A DNA stretch of 64,000 nt, from positions 3,782,001-3,846,000 of the forward strand of contig CBDBPN010000004.1 of assembly GCA_965208745.1 (NCBI GenBank), given 5' to 3'. Below are positions 24,727 to 33,170 of the stretch, piece after piece. Under the pieces are notes generated by a model. That model saw only the letters and a list, made by a program, of their open reading frames with translations. It was not told the DNA's origin and did no database searches. Every line of letters begins with the position of its first letter. Positions within the stretch are counted from its first letter, which is position 1. This stretch comes from VXNE01 sp965208745 (GTDB taxonomy: Bacteria > Pseudomonadota > Gammaproteobacteria > Pseudomonadales > Azotimanducaceae). A program made the translations under genes and the position numbers.

Positions 24727-25410
24727 TCACTCGCCCCCGTGTTGCCGCAGGGCGCGCTCCAACTCCGCGACGCGGGCCTTGGCAGCGCGCAGGTTGGCTT
24801 CGGCGGCGCGCCTCCCGGCTTCCGACTCCGCGAGGTTGGGAAGGTGTTCCCCGCACACCGGATCGAACAGCCGCAGATCGTCGCCGCGCAGGTGCAGCTC
24901 CAGTCCGAGCACGTCGCTGCGCATCGCGATGCCTCCCGGCATCTCGGTGGCGGGCAGCGGTACGTAGGCACTGCCGTCAAGGCGATACCCCGCAAGCGCC
25001 GGCTGCAGGTGTCGACCGTGCGGATCGTGCAGCCAATACTCGCGGACACCGAGTGAGGCGTACTTCTCGCGCTTGGTCCCGAGGTCCTTACGCCACGTGC
25101 TCGGCGAGACGACCTCGAGGACGAAGTCGGGCGCCCCTGCCGGTTCCTCCCAGAGCCGATAGGTCTCGCGTCGATGATTGCGGGCGCCCAGGACGACGAA
25201 CGCGTCGGGCGCGATGCAGTTGCGCGGGTTGCCTTCCTCCAGATAGATGAACAGGTCGCCGCTTGCGTACACGTCCGGGTGCGTACGGAACCAGGCCTTC
25301 AGCGCCGGGACGACGTAGTAGCACGCATCGCCCTGGTAGTCAGCGTCGGGCATGGGCAGCCCGTCGGTCTCGGGGTACAGGACGGGATGGGACGGCAGGG
25401 GCTCGGCCAT
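24727..25410 (-). CDS. Uma2-family (DUF820) restriction-endonuclease-fold protein, copy 2
   Basis: 227 residues from ATG 25410, about 85 % identical by eye to copy 1 in the nuclease core (CIAPDAFVVLGARN, PDFVLEVVSPSTW, KREKYASLGVREYWLHDP). The C-terminal coiled coil is longer (SEAGRRAAEANLRAAKARVAELERAL). Catalytic positions are intact. Its upstream 180 bp are copy B of the direct repeat. Two nearly identical copies with diverged tails suggest duplication followed by gene conversion of the 5' part. Confidence 0.85.
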   Translation of the reverse strand: MAEPLPSHPVLYPETDGLPMPDADYQGDACYYVVPALKAWFRTHPDVYASGDLFIYLEEGNPRNCIAPDAFVVLGARNHRRETYRLWEEPAGAPDFVLEVVSPSTWRKDLGTKREKYASLGVREYWLHDPHGRHLQPALAGYRLDGSAYVPLPATEMPGGIAMRSDVLGLELHLRGDDLRLFDPVCGEHLPNLAESEAGRRAAEANLRAAKARVAELERALRQHGGE

Positions 25411-25588
25411 CGGTGGGCTCTCCTGCGACGGGAGGCGTCTGCGGACGCGGTTGACGTGACGGTAGCACAGTGGAGTTTCAGGTCCACGGCAGGCTCGCGA
25501 CCATCGTGGGGGCACGCTCCGGGTGCAGGAAGGAGACTTCGCCGGCACGCCGTGCCGAGATGTCTGCAATCGGCGTAGGTCATCGGCC
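25409..25588. repeat. Direct repeat B: upstream region of Uma2 copy 2
   Basis: Second copy of the 180-bp block at 24321-24500. It ends just before the sequence leading into the intact serine hydrolase gene, as copy A ends just before that gene's remnant. Confidence 0.88.
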
Positions 25589-25669
25589 TTGCCCCCGCCC
25601 GCTGCCACCGCCTTTGCGCGGGGCGGTGTGGTACGTTGGCCCCCTTCAGGCATCGGGAGGCGGTCCTTA

Positions 25670-26803
25670 ATGGACATTCACGGCACGTGCGACGCCCGCT
25701 TCGCCCCCGTGCGCGACGCGTTCGAGCGCAACTTCACCGAACTCGGGGACGTCGGCGCGTCCTTCGCCATGACCGTCGAGGGCGAGTTTGTCGTCGATAT
25801 CTGGGGCGGGCACCGGGACGCAGCGGGGACGGAGCCCTGGGTCGAGGACACGATCGTCAACGTCTACTCGAGCACCAAGACCATGACGGCGCTCTGCGCG
25901 CTTCTGCTCGCGGACCGCGGCGAACTCGACCTGCACGCGCCGGTGGCGAAGTACTGGCCCGAGTTCGCGCAGAACGGCAAGGAAGGGGTCGAGGTACGGC
26001 ATCTCCTCAGCCACAGCGCCGGGCTCGCGGGGCTGGACCAGCCGTACCCGGAACACGTCTGGTACGACTGGGACGACGTGGCGGAGCGTCTCGCGGCGCA
26101 GGCGCCCTGGTGGGAGCCCGGGACGGCGAGCGGTTACCACGCCATCACCCAGGGGAACCTGGTCGGCGAGGTGATACGGCGCATCTCGGGCAGGTCGCCC
26201 GGCACGTTCCTGGGCGAGGAACTGGCGGAGCCGCTCGGTGCGGACTTTCACCTCGGGGTCGATCCGAAGCACTTCCCCCGCATCGGCGAACTCATCCCGC
26301 CGCCGGTCACGCCGGAGGAGATGGTCGAGATGGAGCCCGGGTCGATCGCGGAGCGCACGATCGGCGGCAAGGTCGTCGACCCCGCCGACACGAAGACCGC
26401 GGCGTGGCGCCAGGCGGAGATGCCGGCGGCGAACGGGCACGGCAATGCGCGCGGTATCGTGCGCATCCAGACGCTGCTCGCGAACCACGGCACGGCATGG
26501 GGCAGGACGCTGATGTCACCGGAGGGCTGTCTCGCGGTCCTCGAGGAACAGACGAACGGGGTTGACCACGTGCTCGGCCTGCCGATCCGGTTCGGGCTTG
26601 GCTACGGCCTGCCCGGAGAGATCATGCCCGCCACGCCGAACGACAAGGTCTGCTACTGGGGAGGCTACGGCGGGTCCCTCGTCGTCTGCGACCTCGAGAA
26701 CCGCGCCGCCTTCTCGTATGTAATGAATCGGATGGAGGCGGGCATCGTCGGCGACGAACGCGGCTTCCGCCTTTGGAGCGCGGCCTTCGAGTCGCTTGCA
26801 TGA
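25670..26803 (+). CDS. Serine hydrolase of the beta-lactamase / EstB esterase family
   Basis: 377 residues from ATG 25670, which has GGGAGG 8-13 nt upstream. Motifs are SxxK in VYSSTKTMTALC near residue 66, the Tyr motif in SGYHAITQGNL near 158 and GGYGGS near 335. No signal peptide is seen, so this is more likely a cytoplasmic class-C-fold esterase or carboxypeptidase-like enzyme than an antibiotic resistance lactamase. An eroded copy precedes it at 24502. The VOC gene follows 10 nt downstream and is probably co-transcribed. Confidence 0.88.
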   Translation: MDIHGTCDARFAPVRDAFERNFTELGDVGASFAMTVEGEFVVDIWGGHRDAAGTEPWVEDTIVNVYSSTKTMTALCALLLADRGELDLHAPVAKYWPEFAQNGKEGVEVRHLLSHSAGLAGLDQPYPEHVWYDWDDVAERLAAQAPWWEPGTASGYHAITQGNLVGEVIRRISGRSPGTFLGEELAEPLGADFHLGVDPKHFPRIGELIPPPVTPEEMVEMEPGSIAERTIGGKVVDPADTKTAAWRQAEMPAANGHGNARGIVRIQTLLANHGTAWGRTLMSPEGCLAVLEEQTNGVDHVLGLPIRFGLGYGLPGEIMPATPNDKVCYWGGYGGSLVVCDLENRAAFSYVMNRMEAGIVGDERGFRLWSAAFESLA

Positions 26804-26813
26804 GGGTACGGCC

Positions 26814-27347
26814 ATGACCCGGATACGTCCCGAGAGATTCGCCCACATCGTCATCCGGACCAACCGGTTCCGGGAGACCGTCGAGTGGTACCGCACCGTG
26901 CTGCACGCGTGGCCGGCGTTCGAGAACGAATTCGTGGCGTTCATCACCTACGACGACGAACACCATCGCCTCGCGTTCGTGAACACGCCGGATGCGCCGG
27001 ACCCCGGGCCCGAGTCGGCGGGTGTCGATCACTTCGCGTACACCTACGCGACCCTGGACGACCTGATGCACACGTACGAGCGGCTGAAGGGCGAGGGGAT
27101 CACGCCCGTGTGGACGATCAACCACGGGCCGACGACATCGCTCTACTACAGCGACCCGAACGGCCTCCGCGTGGAACTGCAGATCGACAACTTCGAGACC
27201 ATCGAGGACCTGCACGAGTGGTTCCGGACGCCCGCGTTCGCCGAGAACCCGATCGGTGTCGAGTTCGACGCGGACGTGCTGCTCGCCCGCTACCGCGAGG
27301 GCCTGACGCGGGAGGACCTGCAGGACCGTAACGTACTCGCCGCGTGA
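26814..27347 (+). CDS. VOC-superfamily (glyoxalase/extradiol dioxygenase-fold) protein
   Basis: 177 residues from ATG 26814. Two beta-alpha-beta modules carry the metal-ligand pattern: His in FAHIVIRTNRF, His in GVDHFAYTYA, and Glu in LRVELQIDNF after YSDPNGLRVE. This fits a type I extradiol-dioxygenase-like protein of short length. It lies 10 nt after the hydrolase stop, suggesting an operon. The substrate is not readable. No aromatic pathway genes are contiguous apart from the aldehyde dehydrogenase downstream, which could process a ring-cleavage aldehyde (inference). Confidence 0.85.
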   Translation: MTRIRPERFAHIVIRTNRFRETVEWYRTVLHAWPAFENEFVAFITYDDEHHRLAFVNTPDAPDPGPESAGVDHFAYTYATLDDLMHTYERLKGEGITPVWTINHGPTTSLYYSDPNGLRVELQIDNFETIEDLHEWFRTPAFAENPIGVEFDADVLLARYREGLTREDLQDRNVLAA

Positions 27348-27488
27348 CCGCGCCGGGGTCGCGCCGCCGGCCGCGGTGGAAGTGGTCCGGCGTTGCATGG
27401 ACAATAGCCGCCCGGCCGCGCCGCGACAGCGGGCGCCGTCAAGGCCGGGACAACGCCTCACCGACACTTTGCACAGGGGATTCGAATC

Positions 27489-28922
27489 GTGAGCAATCGA
27501 CAGAAGTTCTACGTCAACGGGGAGTGGGTCGAGCCCTCCACCGACGACCGCCTCGAGGTCATCAACCCGGCCACGGAGGAAGCCATCGACACCATCGCCC
27601 TCGGCGGGCAGGCCGACGTGGACGCCGCCGTGGCGGCCGCCAAGGCCGCTTTCGAGACCTGGTCGCAGACGACGCGCGAGGAGCGCGTGGCGCTCATGGA
27701 GCGCATCATCGGGGTGTTCCAGGGCCGCATGGGCGAACTCGCGGCGACCATCAGCTCCGAGATGGGCGCGCCGATGCCGCTCGCCAACGCGGCGCAGGCC
27801 CCGGCGGGTCTCGGGCACTTCATGACCACGCTCAACATCCTGCGGACCTACGAGTTCGAACAGGACCTCGGCACGTCGCACATCGTCAAGGAACCCGCGG
27901 GGGTGTGCGGGTTCATTACGCCGTGGAACTGGCCGATCAACCAGATCGCGTGCAAGGTGGCCCCCGCGCTCGCCGCGGGCTGCACGATGGTGCTGAAGCC
28001 CTCCGAGGTCGCTCCGTTCAACGCCGTCATCTTCGCCGAGATCCTCGACGAGGCCGGCGTGCCGGCGGGCGTCTTCAACCTCGTCAACGGCGACGGCCCG
28101 ACGGTCGGCGCGGCGCTGGCGTCGCATCCCGACATCGACATGATGTCCTTCACGGGCTCCACCCGGGCCGGCATCGACGTGGCGCGCAACGCCGCCGCCA
28201 CGGTCAAGCGCGTCGCCCAGGAGCTCGGCGGCAAGTCCGCGAACATCATCCTCGACGACGCCGACTTCGGCGCCTCGATCTCCCGCGACGTGTTCGGCAT
28301 GTGCATGAACTCCGGGCAGTCCTGCAACGCGCCCACGCGCATGCTGGTGCCCCGGTCGCGCATGGACGAGGCGGCGGCGATCGCGAAGGCCGCGGCCGAG
28401 CAGGTGAAGGTCGGCGATCCGGGCGCGGAAGGCACGACGATCGGACCCGTGGTTTCCGGGCGGCAGTTCGACAAGATCCAGGGCCTCATCGAGAAGGGCA
28501 TCGAGGAAGGCGCGAAGCTCGAGACCGGTGGCACCGGACGCCCGGACGGGCTCAACCGCGGCTACTACATCAAGCCGACGGTGTTCTCCCACGTCACCAA
28601 CGACATGACGATCGCCCAGGAGGAGATCTTCGGCCCGGTACTGTCGCTGATCGGCTACGAGGACGACGAGGACGCGGTCCGGATCGCCAACGACACGGTG
28701 TACGGGCTGTCGGGCTACATCTCCTCCGGTGACCCGGAGCGCGCCAGGGCCATCGCGCGGCGCATCCGCACCGGCAACGTGCACCTGAACGGCGCCCCGG
28801 TGGACCAGCAGGCGCCCTTCGGCGGCTACAAGCAGTCCGGCAACGGCCGCGAGTGGGGCGAGCACGGCCTCGACGAGTTCCTCGAGGTGAAGGCCATCAT
28901 GGGATACAACGCGGCCGGGTAA
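27489..28922 (+). CDS. NAD(P)-dependent aldehyde dehydrogenase
   Basis: 477 residues from GTG 27489. Motifs are FITPWNWPINQIACKVAPAL (Asn and cofactor site), KPSEVAPFNA, the general base Glu in AQELGGKSANI, nucleophile Cys in NSGQSCNAPTRM, EEIFGPVLSLI, and PFGGYKQSGNGREWG at the C-terminus. A complete, typical ALDH; the substrate aldehyde is unknown. The 140-bp gap upstream shows no gene. A strong hairpin follows the stop. Confidence 0.94.
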   Translation: MSNRQKFYVNGEWVEPSTDDRLEVINPATEEAIDTIALGGQADVDAAVAAAKAAFETWSQTTREERVALMERIIGVFQGRMGELAATISSEMGAPMPLANAAQAPAGLGHFMTTLNILRTYEFEQDLGTSHIVKEPAGVCGFITPWNWPINQIACKVAPALAAGCTMVLKPSEVAPFNAVIFAEILDEAGVPAGVFNLVNGDGPTVGAALASHPDIDMMSFTGSTRAGIDVARNAAATVKRVAQELGGKSANIILDDADFGASISRDVFGMCMNSGQSCNAPTRMLVPRSRMDEAAAIAKAAAEQVKVGDPGAEGTTIGPVVSGRQFDKIQGLIEKGIEEGAKLETGGTGRPDGLNRGYYIKPTVFSHVTNDMTIAQEEIFGPVLSLIGYEDDEDAVRIANDTVYGLSGYISSGDPERARAIARRIRTGNVHLNGAPVDQQAPFGGYKQSGNGREWGEHGLDEFLEVKAIMGYNAAG

Positions 28923-28941
28923 CGCGCGAAGGCACGCGACC

Positions 28942-28970
28942 GGTGGGGACGCCTTCGCGGCGTCCCCACC
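28942..28970 (+). terminator. Perfect 12-bp hairpin after the aldehyde dehydrogenase gene
   Basis: Arms GGTGGGGACGCC and GGCGTCCCCACC with loop TTCGC, 20 bp after the stop codon. There is no T-tract, so it may act as a mRNA-stabilising stem or a Rho-region hairpin rather than a classical intrinsic terminator. Confidence 0.6.
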
Positions 28971-29055
28971 CCGGCTTGCGTCCCGATCGTTCGGGAAGCC
29001 AGGCCTCGCAAGTCGCCGCCTCTCCAAGCAGAGTATCGCCCTCCTTCGTTCGGAG

Positions 29056-29155
29056 CCGCGTCTTCCACCGCCCGCCCACCGGCGCTTTGTCACTCGAGGA
29101 GATCGCGCCCTTGGAAGGCCGGTAGAAAACGCTCCCTGCCCGGGTCGACTGGCGG
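29056..29155. repeat. Partial third copy of the large structured repeat
   Basis: CCACCGCCCGCCC..CGGCGCT, then GCGCC..GGA.GGCC..T..AAAACGCTCC, aligns with the first 100 bp of the copies at 21101 and 21495. The inverted-repeat half is missing. It abuts the truncated end of the acyl-CoA carboxylase remnant. Confidence 0.6.
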
Positions 29156-29189
29156 TCGCCGGTCACAGCACGCATCGTTGCAAACGCGG

Positions 29190-30461
29190 GGCGGACCATA
29201 TAGGTGGTTGGCGCCGCCCGCGACGCCGAAGGCCTTGCGCACCACGACGCTCATGAACGGCACGTTGGCCTGGCCGAGCGCCGCGAGGGCCTGGGAGCCA
29301 AACCGGATCGTGGCGTCGTGCTCGCTCTTCTTGCCGATCAGGAAGCCGGGGCAGTCCACCAGGTGGACGATCGGCAGGTGGAAGAGGGCCGCGAGGTCGA
29401 TGAGCCGCGTCACCTTGCGGCAGGAGTCCGCGGTCCAGGCGCCGCCGTACACCGCCGGATTCTCCGCAAACAGCGCGATCGGTATCCCGTCGAGGCGCGC
29501 GAGACCGCAGCTGATGGAGCGTCCCCACTTGCGGCCGATCTCGAAGAAGGAACCCAGATCGACCGCAGCCTCTTTCACGCGGTGCATCTTGTACACCTTG
29601 CGGGGATCCTTCGGCACGATGTCGATGAGGTCCGCCTCGCGGCGGTTGGGGTCGTCGTTGGACTCCGCGACCGGGGGGAGTTCATCCACGCTCGAAGGCA
29701 GGTAGGACAGGAACCGTTTCGCCAGGGCGAAGGCCTCGGCCTCGGACTCTGCCTCGTCGTCGATGGCGCCGTTGCGCGTGTGTATCTTCGAGGAACCCAG
29801 TTCCTCCTTGGAGACGTCGCCGAGGTTGGCCCAGTCGACCAGGGCGGGCCCTGCGATCATCATCTGCGCCGTGTCGGGGACGATCACCGAGAGTAGTGCG
29901 AGGTGGCTACGCGCGCCGCGCCGATCCCCGCAACCGAGCCGAGTGCGAGGGACACGGACGGGGCCGTCGCCAGCTGGGCAACGACCGGTTCCCAGCTCCG
30001 CGACTCGGGAATACGGGAATATGGGTGCGCCCCGCCTTCTCGATGGTCTTGACCGACCCGGCGCCGCCCATGCCGTCCACGAGTCGCACGTGCGGCAGGC
30101 GCAGGTCGAGGGCCAGCCCCTCGGAGCGGGTGCGCTTCGCCGCGATGGACAACTCGGTCGACCCGCCGCGTACGGGGAAGTTGTCGCCGGACAGGACCAC
30201 CGGGCGACCGTCGATCTCCGCGGTGCCGAGCAACGGGTTGGAAGGCGTGAAGGCGGGGAGTTCGCCGTCGTCGCCGTACGAGCCGGCGCCGGCCAGGGCG
30301 CCGATCTCGTGGAACGAGCCGGCGTCGGCCATCGCCGTGATCCGTTCACGAATCGTGAGCTTGCCGAACTCGTGCTGGCGGGCGACCTTGTCCGGGCCGC
30401 CCATCTCCTCCGCCAGCGCCTCGCGGCGGCGGAGTTCCGCTATTTCCTCCTCCCAGCCCAT
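29190..30461 (-). pseudogene. Acyl-CoA carboxylase carboxyltransferase, frameshifted and C-terminally truncated
   Basis: Begins intact at ATG 30461 (EEEIAELRRREALAEEMGG, then KLTIRERI and GSYGDDGELPAF). After THIPVFP (about 30010) the frame changes to EPVVAQLATAPSVSLALGS with VAGIGAARVATSHYS, then again to VIVPDTAQMMIAGPALVDW, SSKIHTRNGAIDDE, PVVHLVDCPGFLIGKKSE style segments. It stops at FGVAGGANH, about 120 residues short of the family end. Two frameshifts plus truncation make it non-functional. The break coincides with a partial copy of the large repeat (29056-29155). It lies 22 bp downstream of the small gene at 30484. Confidence 0.85.
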
Positions 30462-30483
30462 GTGAGCGGGGACGCGTGCCCCG

Positions 30484-30783
30484 TCAGGCGCGGGTCCCGG
30501 AGAAGGACGCCGTGCCGAACGCGCCGAGCTGCACGTTGCCGGATATCTCGTCGCCGCTGACCGTGGCGGAGAACTCGAGGGTCATGGCCATGGGCTGCGT
30601 GATGTCGGCCTTCCAGGAGAGGGAGTCGCCGTCCACGGCGCCGTCCTTGAGGTCGATCGAGCCCTGCGGTCCCGACATCGAACCCGTCAGCGAGCCGCCG
30701 TCCGTCGCCAGGGTCAGGGTGGCCTTCTGCGCGCCCATCGGGGTGTTCATCGTGGTGTTCCAGACGCCGTCCGCGCTGCTCAT
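30484..30783 (-). CDS. Small beta-rich protein of unknown function
   Basis: 99 residues from ATG 30783, with alternating hydrophobic and polar residues suggesting an all-beta fold: GVWNTTMNTPMGAQKATLTL, GSLTGSMSGPQGSIDLKDG, DEISGNVQLGAFGTASFSG. The repeated G(D/S)xxxG(S/N) pattern resembles small lipocalin-like proteins often annotated as hypothetical. No signal peptide. It is first in an operon with the dead carboxylase gene 22 bp downstream. Function unknown. Confidence 0.7.
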   Translation of the reverse strand: MSSADGVWNTTMNTPMGAQKATLTLATDGGSLTGSMSGPQGSIDLKDGAVDGDSLSWKADITQPMAMTLEFSATVSGDEISGNVQLGAFGTASFSGTRA

Positions 30784-31257
30784 GTCGTCTCTCCGGATAA
30801 GTGTTGAGGTTGCCCGCGAATGTGGGTGTTTGGGGTCTGCTCTGACCAGGCCCCTTGCTGGAGCCGGGGCGCACGGTAGCACCCTTCCCCGGTGCCGGTC
30901 CACTTTCCCCATTCCGGGCCGCACTTCCGCCAGTGCCCGGCGCGCTTGGCTCGGAGAGAAACAGCAGGAACGGTGGCTTGACTACCCCGGGACTGCGCGA
31001 CATAGTACGGCCCGCAGACAGACTGGACCCCGGAGAGATGGACGGCTCGCCGGGGTTCGGGGACGCGCAAGAGTTGACCGGAACTGCGCAAGGACGGCCA
31101 ATCCACGGGCTCGATTTCGGTTCGGTCGTTGTCATGCGCAGAGTCGTCCGAAGGGGACTGCCCGCCGCGCGACGGCGCACCTTCCGGTTCGGTACTGCCC
31201 CGGGCAGCCGCCACGGCCGGGAGACGACTTCGCTGCGCGGCGCTTTCGCAAAGCCCA
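30784..31257. other. 474-bp intergenic region between divergent genes
   Basis: Lies upstream of both the small beta-rich gene (minus) and the squalene/phytoene synthase-like gene (plus), so promoters for both are expected. I see no clear -35/-10 pair, no repeat of the families found elsewhere and no convincing small gene. Confidence 0.4.
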
Positions 31258-32355
31258 ATGTCCGCCGCGACCGAAGCAACAGCCCCGGCCGGGGGTTCTG
31301 CGGGGCGTGAACCCGCAGCGCACAATCCACTGACGTACCAGCAGCAGGCGCTCCTCGGCGTCTCGCGTACGTTCGCACTCACCATCCCCCAGTTGCCGGA
31401 ACCGTTGCACACGGTGATCGGCAACGCCTACCTGCTGTGCCGCATCGCGGACACGGTGGAGGACGAACCCCGTCTCACCGCCGTGCAGAAGGAGCGCTTC
31501 CTCGCGTCTTTCGTGGACGTGGTGGCGGGGCGTACGGCGGCGGGGGACTTCGCCACGGAGCTGCATCCGCTGCTGTCCGACGCGACCAGCGAGGCGGAAC
31601 GCGACCTGGTGGCGCACACGGAGACCGTCGTGACGCTGACGCAGGGGCTGCGCCGCCGGCAACGCGGCGCGCTGCTGCGCTGCGTGCGGATCATGGCGAC
31701 GGGCATGGCCGAGTTCAGCACCCTGTCGGCGCGCGGCCTGAGCACCATGCAGGCCCTTGATCGCTACTGCTATCACGTGGCGGGCGTGGTGGGCGAGACC
31801 ATCACGGAACTGCTGTGCGAGTATTCGGACGAGATCGCCTGGCGCGGGCGTCACCTGCGCGAGCGGGCGGCGGACTTCGGCCGCGGCCTGCAACTCGTCA
31901 ACGTCATCAAGGACCTTTGGGAGGACCGCGCCCAGGGCGTGTGCTGGCTGCCTCGAGACGCGTTTCCCGGCGTGGACCTGTCGACGGACGGGGACTGGAC
32001 CGGGCGCGATTTCGAGCGCGGCGTGCTCAGGCTCGTGGACCGGGCGCGGGGTCACCTCGAACGCGCGCTCGAGTACACGGTGCTGATACCGCGCCGGGAA
32101 ACGGGGGTGCGGCGGTTTCTCCTGTGGACGCTGGGCCTTGCGGTTCTGACGCTGCGTCGGATTCACGCCGCGCCCGACTTCCGGACCGGGGAGATCGTGA
32201 AAATCTCCCGCCGCCAGGTGCGCTTCGTGGTGATTGCGATGACTGTCCTGGTGGGCTGGAACCGTGCGGTGCGCTGGCTGTTCCGGCTCTGGATGAAGCC
32301 GTTGTACGCCTCGCGGCCGGCGGGCGCGGCCGGCGCCGTGCAAGGCGGGGGCTAG
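31258..32355 (+). CDS. Squalene/phytoene synthase-family prenyltransferase
   Basis: 365 residues from ATG 31258. The two Asp-rich motifs are present: YLLCRIADTVEDEP near residue 64 and QLVNVIKDLWEDRAQGVCWLP near 215. VSRTFALTIPQLP, ALDRYCYHVAGVVGE and a C-terminal membrane-like segment (VVIAMTVLVGWNRAVRWLFRL) complete the family pattern. Such enzymes join two farnesyl or geranylgeranyl diphosphates head to head. No squalene-hopene cyclase, phytoene desaturase or hpn gene adjoins, so the product is not the standard hopanoid or carotenoid set. First gene of a six-gene co-directional block; its stop overlaps the next GTG (TAGTG). Confidence 0.9.
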   Translation: MSAATEATAPAGGSAGREPAAHNPLTYQQQALLGVSRTFALTIPQLPEPLHTVIGNAYLLCRIADTVEDEPRLTAVQKERFLASFVDVVAGRTAAGDFATELHPLLSDATSEAERDLVAHTETVVTLTQGLRRRQRGALLRCVRIMATGMAEFSTLSARGLSTMQALDRYCYHVAGVVGETITELLCEYSDEIAWRGRHLRERAADFGRGLQLVNVIKDLWEDRAQGVCWLPRDAFPGVDLSTDGDWTGRDFERGVLRLVDRARGHLERALEYTVLIPRRETGVRRFLLWTLGLAVLTLRRIHAAPDFRTGEIVKISRRQVRFVVIAMTVLVGWNRAVRWLFRLWMKPLYASRPAGAAGAVQGGG

Positions 32356-33131
32356 TGGCCGCGCGGCGCCCGTGGCCCTTCGTCCCGTTCGCGGCGCTCG
32401 CATGCATGCCGCTGGCGCTGGCTGCCGATGCCGGCACGCAGGCGCATCACGGTACGGACGAACCCGCCGAAGCCCGCGGGGCGCTGGTGGAGGGCCGGTG
32501 GCTTGCGGCCGCGGATCTCGGGGAGACGGCGGGCACGGCGGGCGGTTTCGCGGTGGCCGCGGAAGCCCTCGCCATCTACGCCCACTACCTGGCGCCGGAG
32601 GAAGAGCGGCAGGATCTGCTGCTGCGCGCGATGCGGCTGGCCGAGGAGGCGGTGGCGCTACGGCCAAGGGACCCGTGGGTACGCTTCCAGTTGGCGCATG
32701 CCGTGGGGCGTTATGCGCAGAGCCTGCGGCCGATCAAGGCCCAGCGCGAGGGCTACGTTGGCGGGTCGCGCGAACTCCTCGAGGACGTGCTTGCCCTGGA
32801 TCCGGACATGGTGTTCGCCCGGCTGCAGCTCGGTTCCTGGCACGCGGACGTCGTGGCGCAGGCGGGCGGGTTTCTCGCACGCCTCACCCACGGCGCCAGG
32901 GCGAACCGGGCGCTCGAAAACTACGACCGCGCGCTCGAACTGGCGGGGGACGACCTCGTGGTGTATGCGGAAGTCAGCCGGGGACTGCTGCGCCTCAACC
33001 GTCGCAAGCACGGCGCCCGGGCCGAGGAACTGCTCGGCCGCGCGGTGGCGCTCGAGCCGCGCGACGCCTTCGAGCGGATCCTGCACGGCGAGTCGGCCGC
33101 GCGGCTCGCGGAATTGCGGGGCCGGCAGTAG
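32355..33131 (+). CDS. Periplasmic TPR-like protein
   Basis: 258 residues from GTG 32355, overlapping the upstream stop by one base. A signal peptide is likely (residues 1-26, PFVPFAALACMPLALAADA). The rest is helical with degenerate TPR repeats (AMRLAEEAVALRPRDPWVRFQLAHAVG, LLEDVLALDPDMVFARLQLG, NYDRALELAGDDLVVYAEVS, LLGRAVALEPRDAFERI). Probably a scaffold in the periplasm for the products of this block. No enzyme motif seen. Confidence 0.78.
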   Translation: MAARRPWPFVPFAALACMPLALAADAGTQAHHGTDEPAEARGALVEGRWLAAADLGETAGTAGGFAVAAEALAIYAHYLAPEEERQDLLLRAMRLAEEAVALRPRDPWVRFQLAHAVGRYAQSLRPIKAQREGYVGGSRELLEDVLALDPDMVFARLQLGSWHADVVAQAGGFLARLTHGARANRALENYDRALELAGDDLVVYAEVSRGLLRLNRRKHGARAEELLGRAVALEPRDAFERILHGESAARLAELRGRQ

Positions 33132-33170
33132 GACCATGGCGGGAGGTGTCGTGACGGGGTTGGCGCGGGC

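Noticed and set aside
25670..26803. Antibiotic-resistance beta-lactamase
   Set aside because: It has the SxxK/Tyr fold of the family but no signal peptide and an EstB-like organisation; an esterase-type hydrolase is more likely.
28942..28970. Classical intrinsic terminator
   Set aside because: The stem is strong but no T-tract follows, so it is reported only as a hairpin with moderate confidence.
31258..32355. Standard hopanoid (hpn) or carotenoid (crt) cluster
   Set aside because: No cyclase, desaturase or hpn/crt partner genes are adjacent; only the condensing enzyme is shared.
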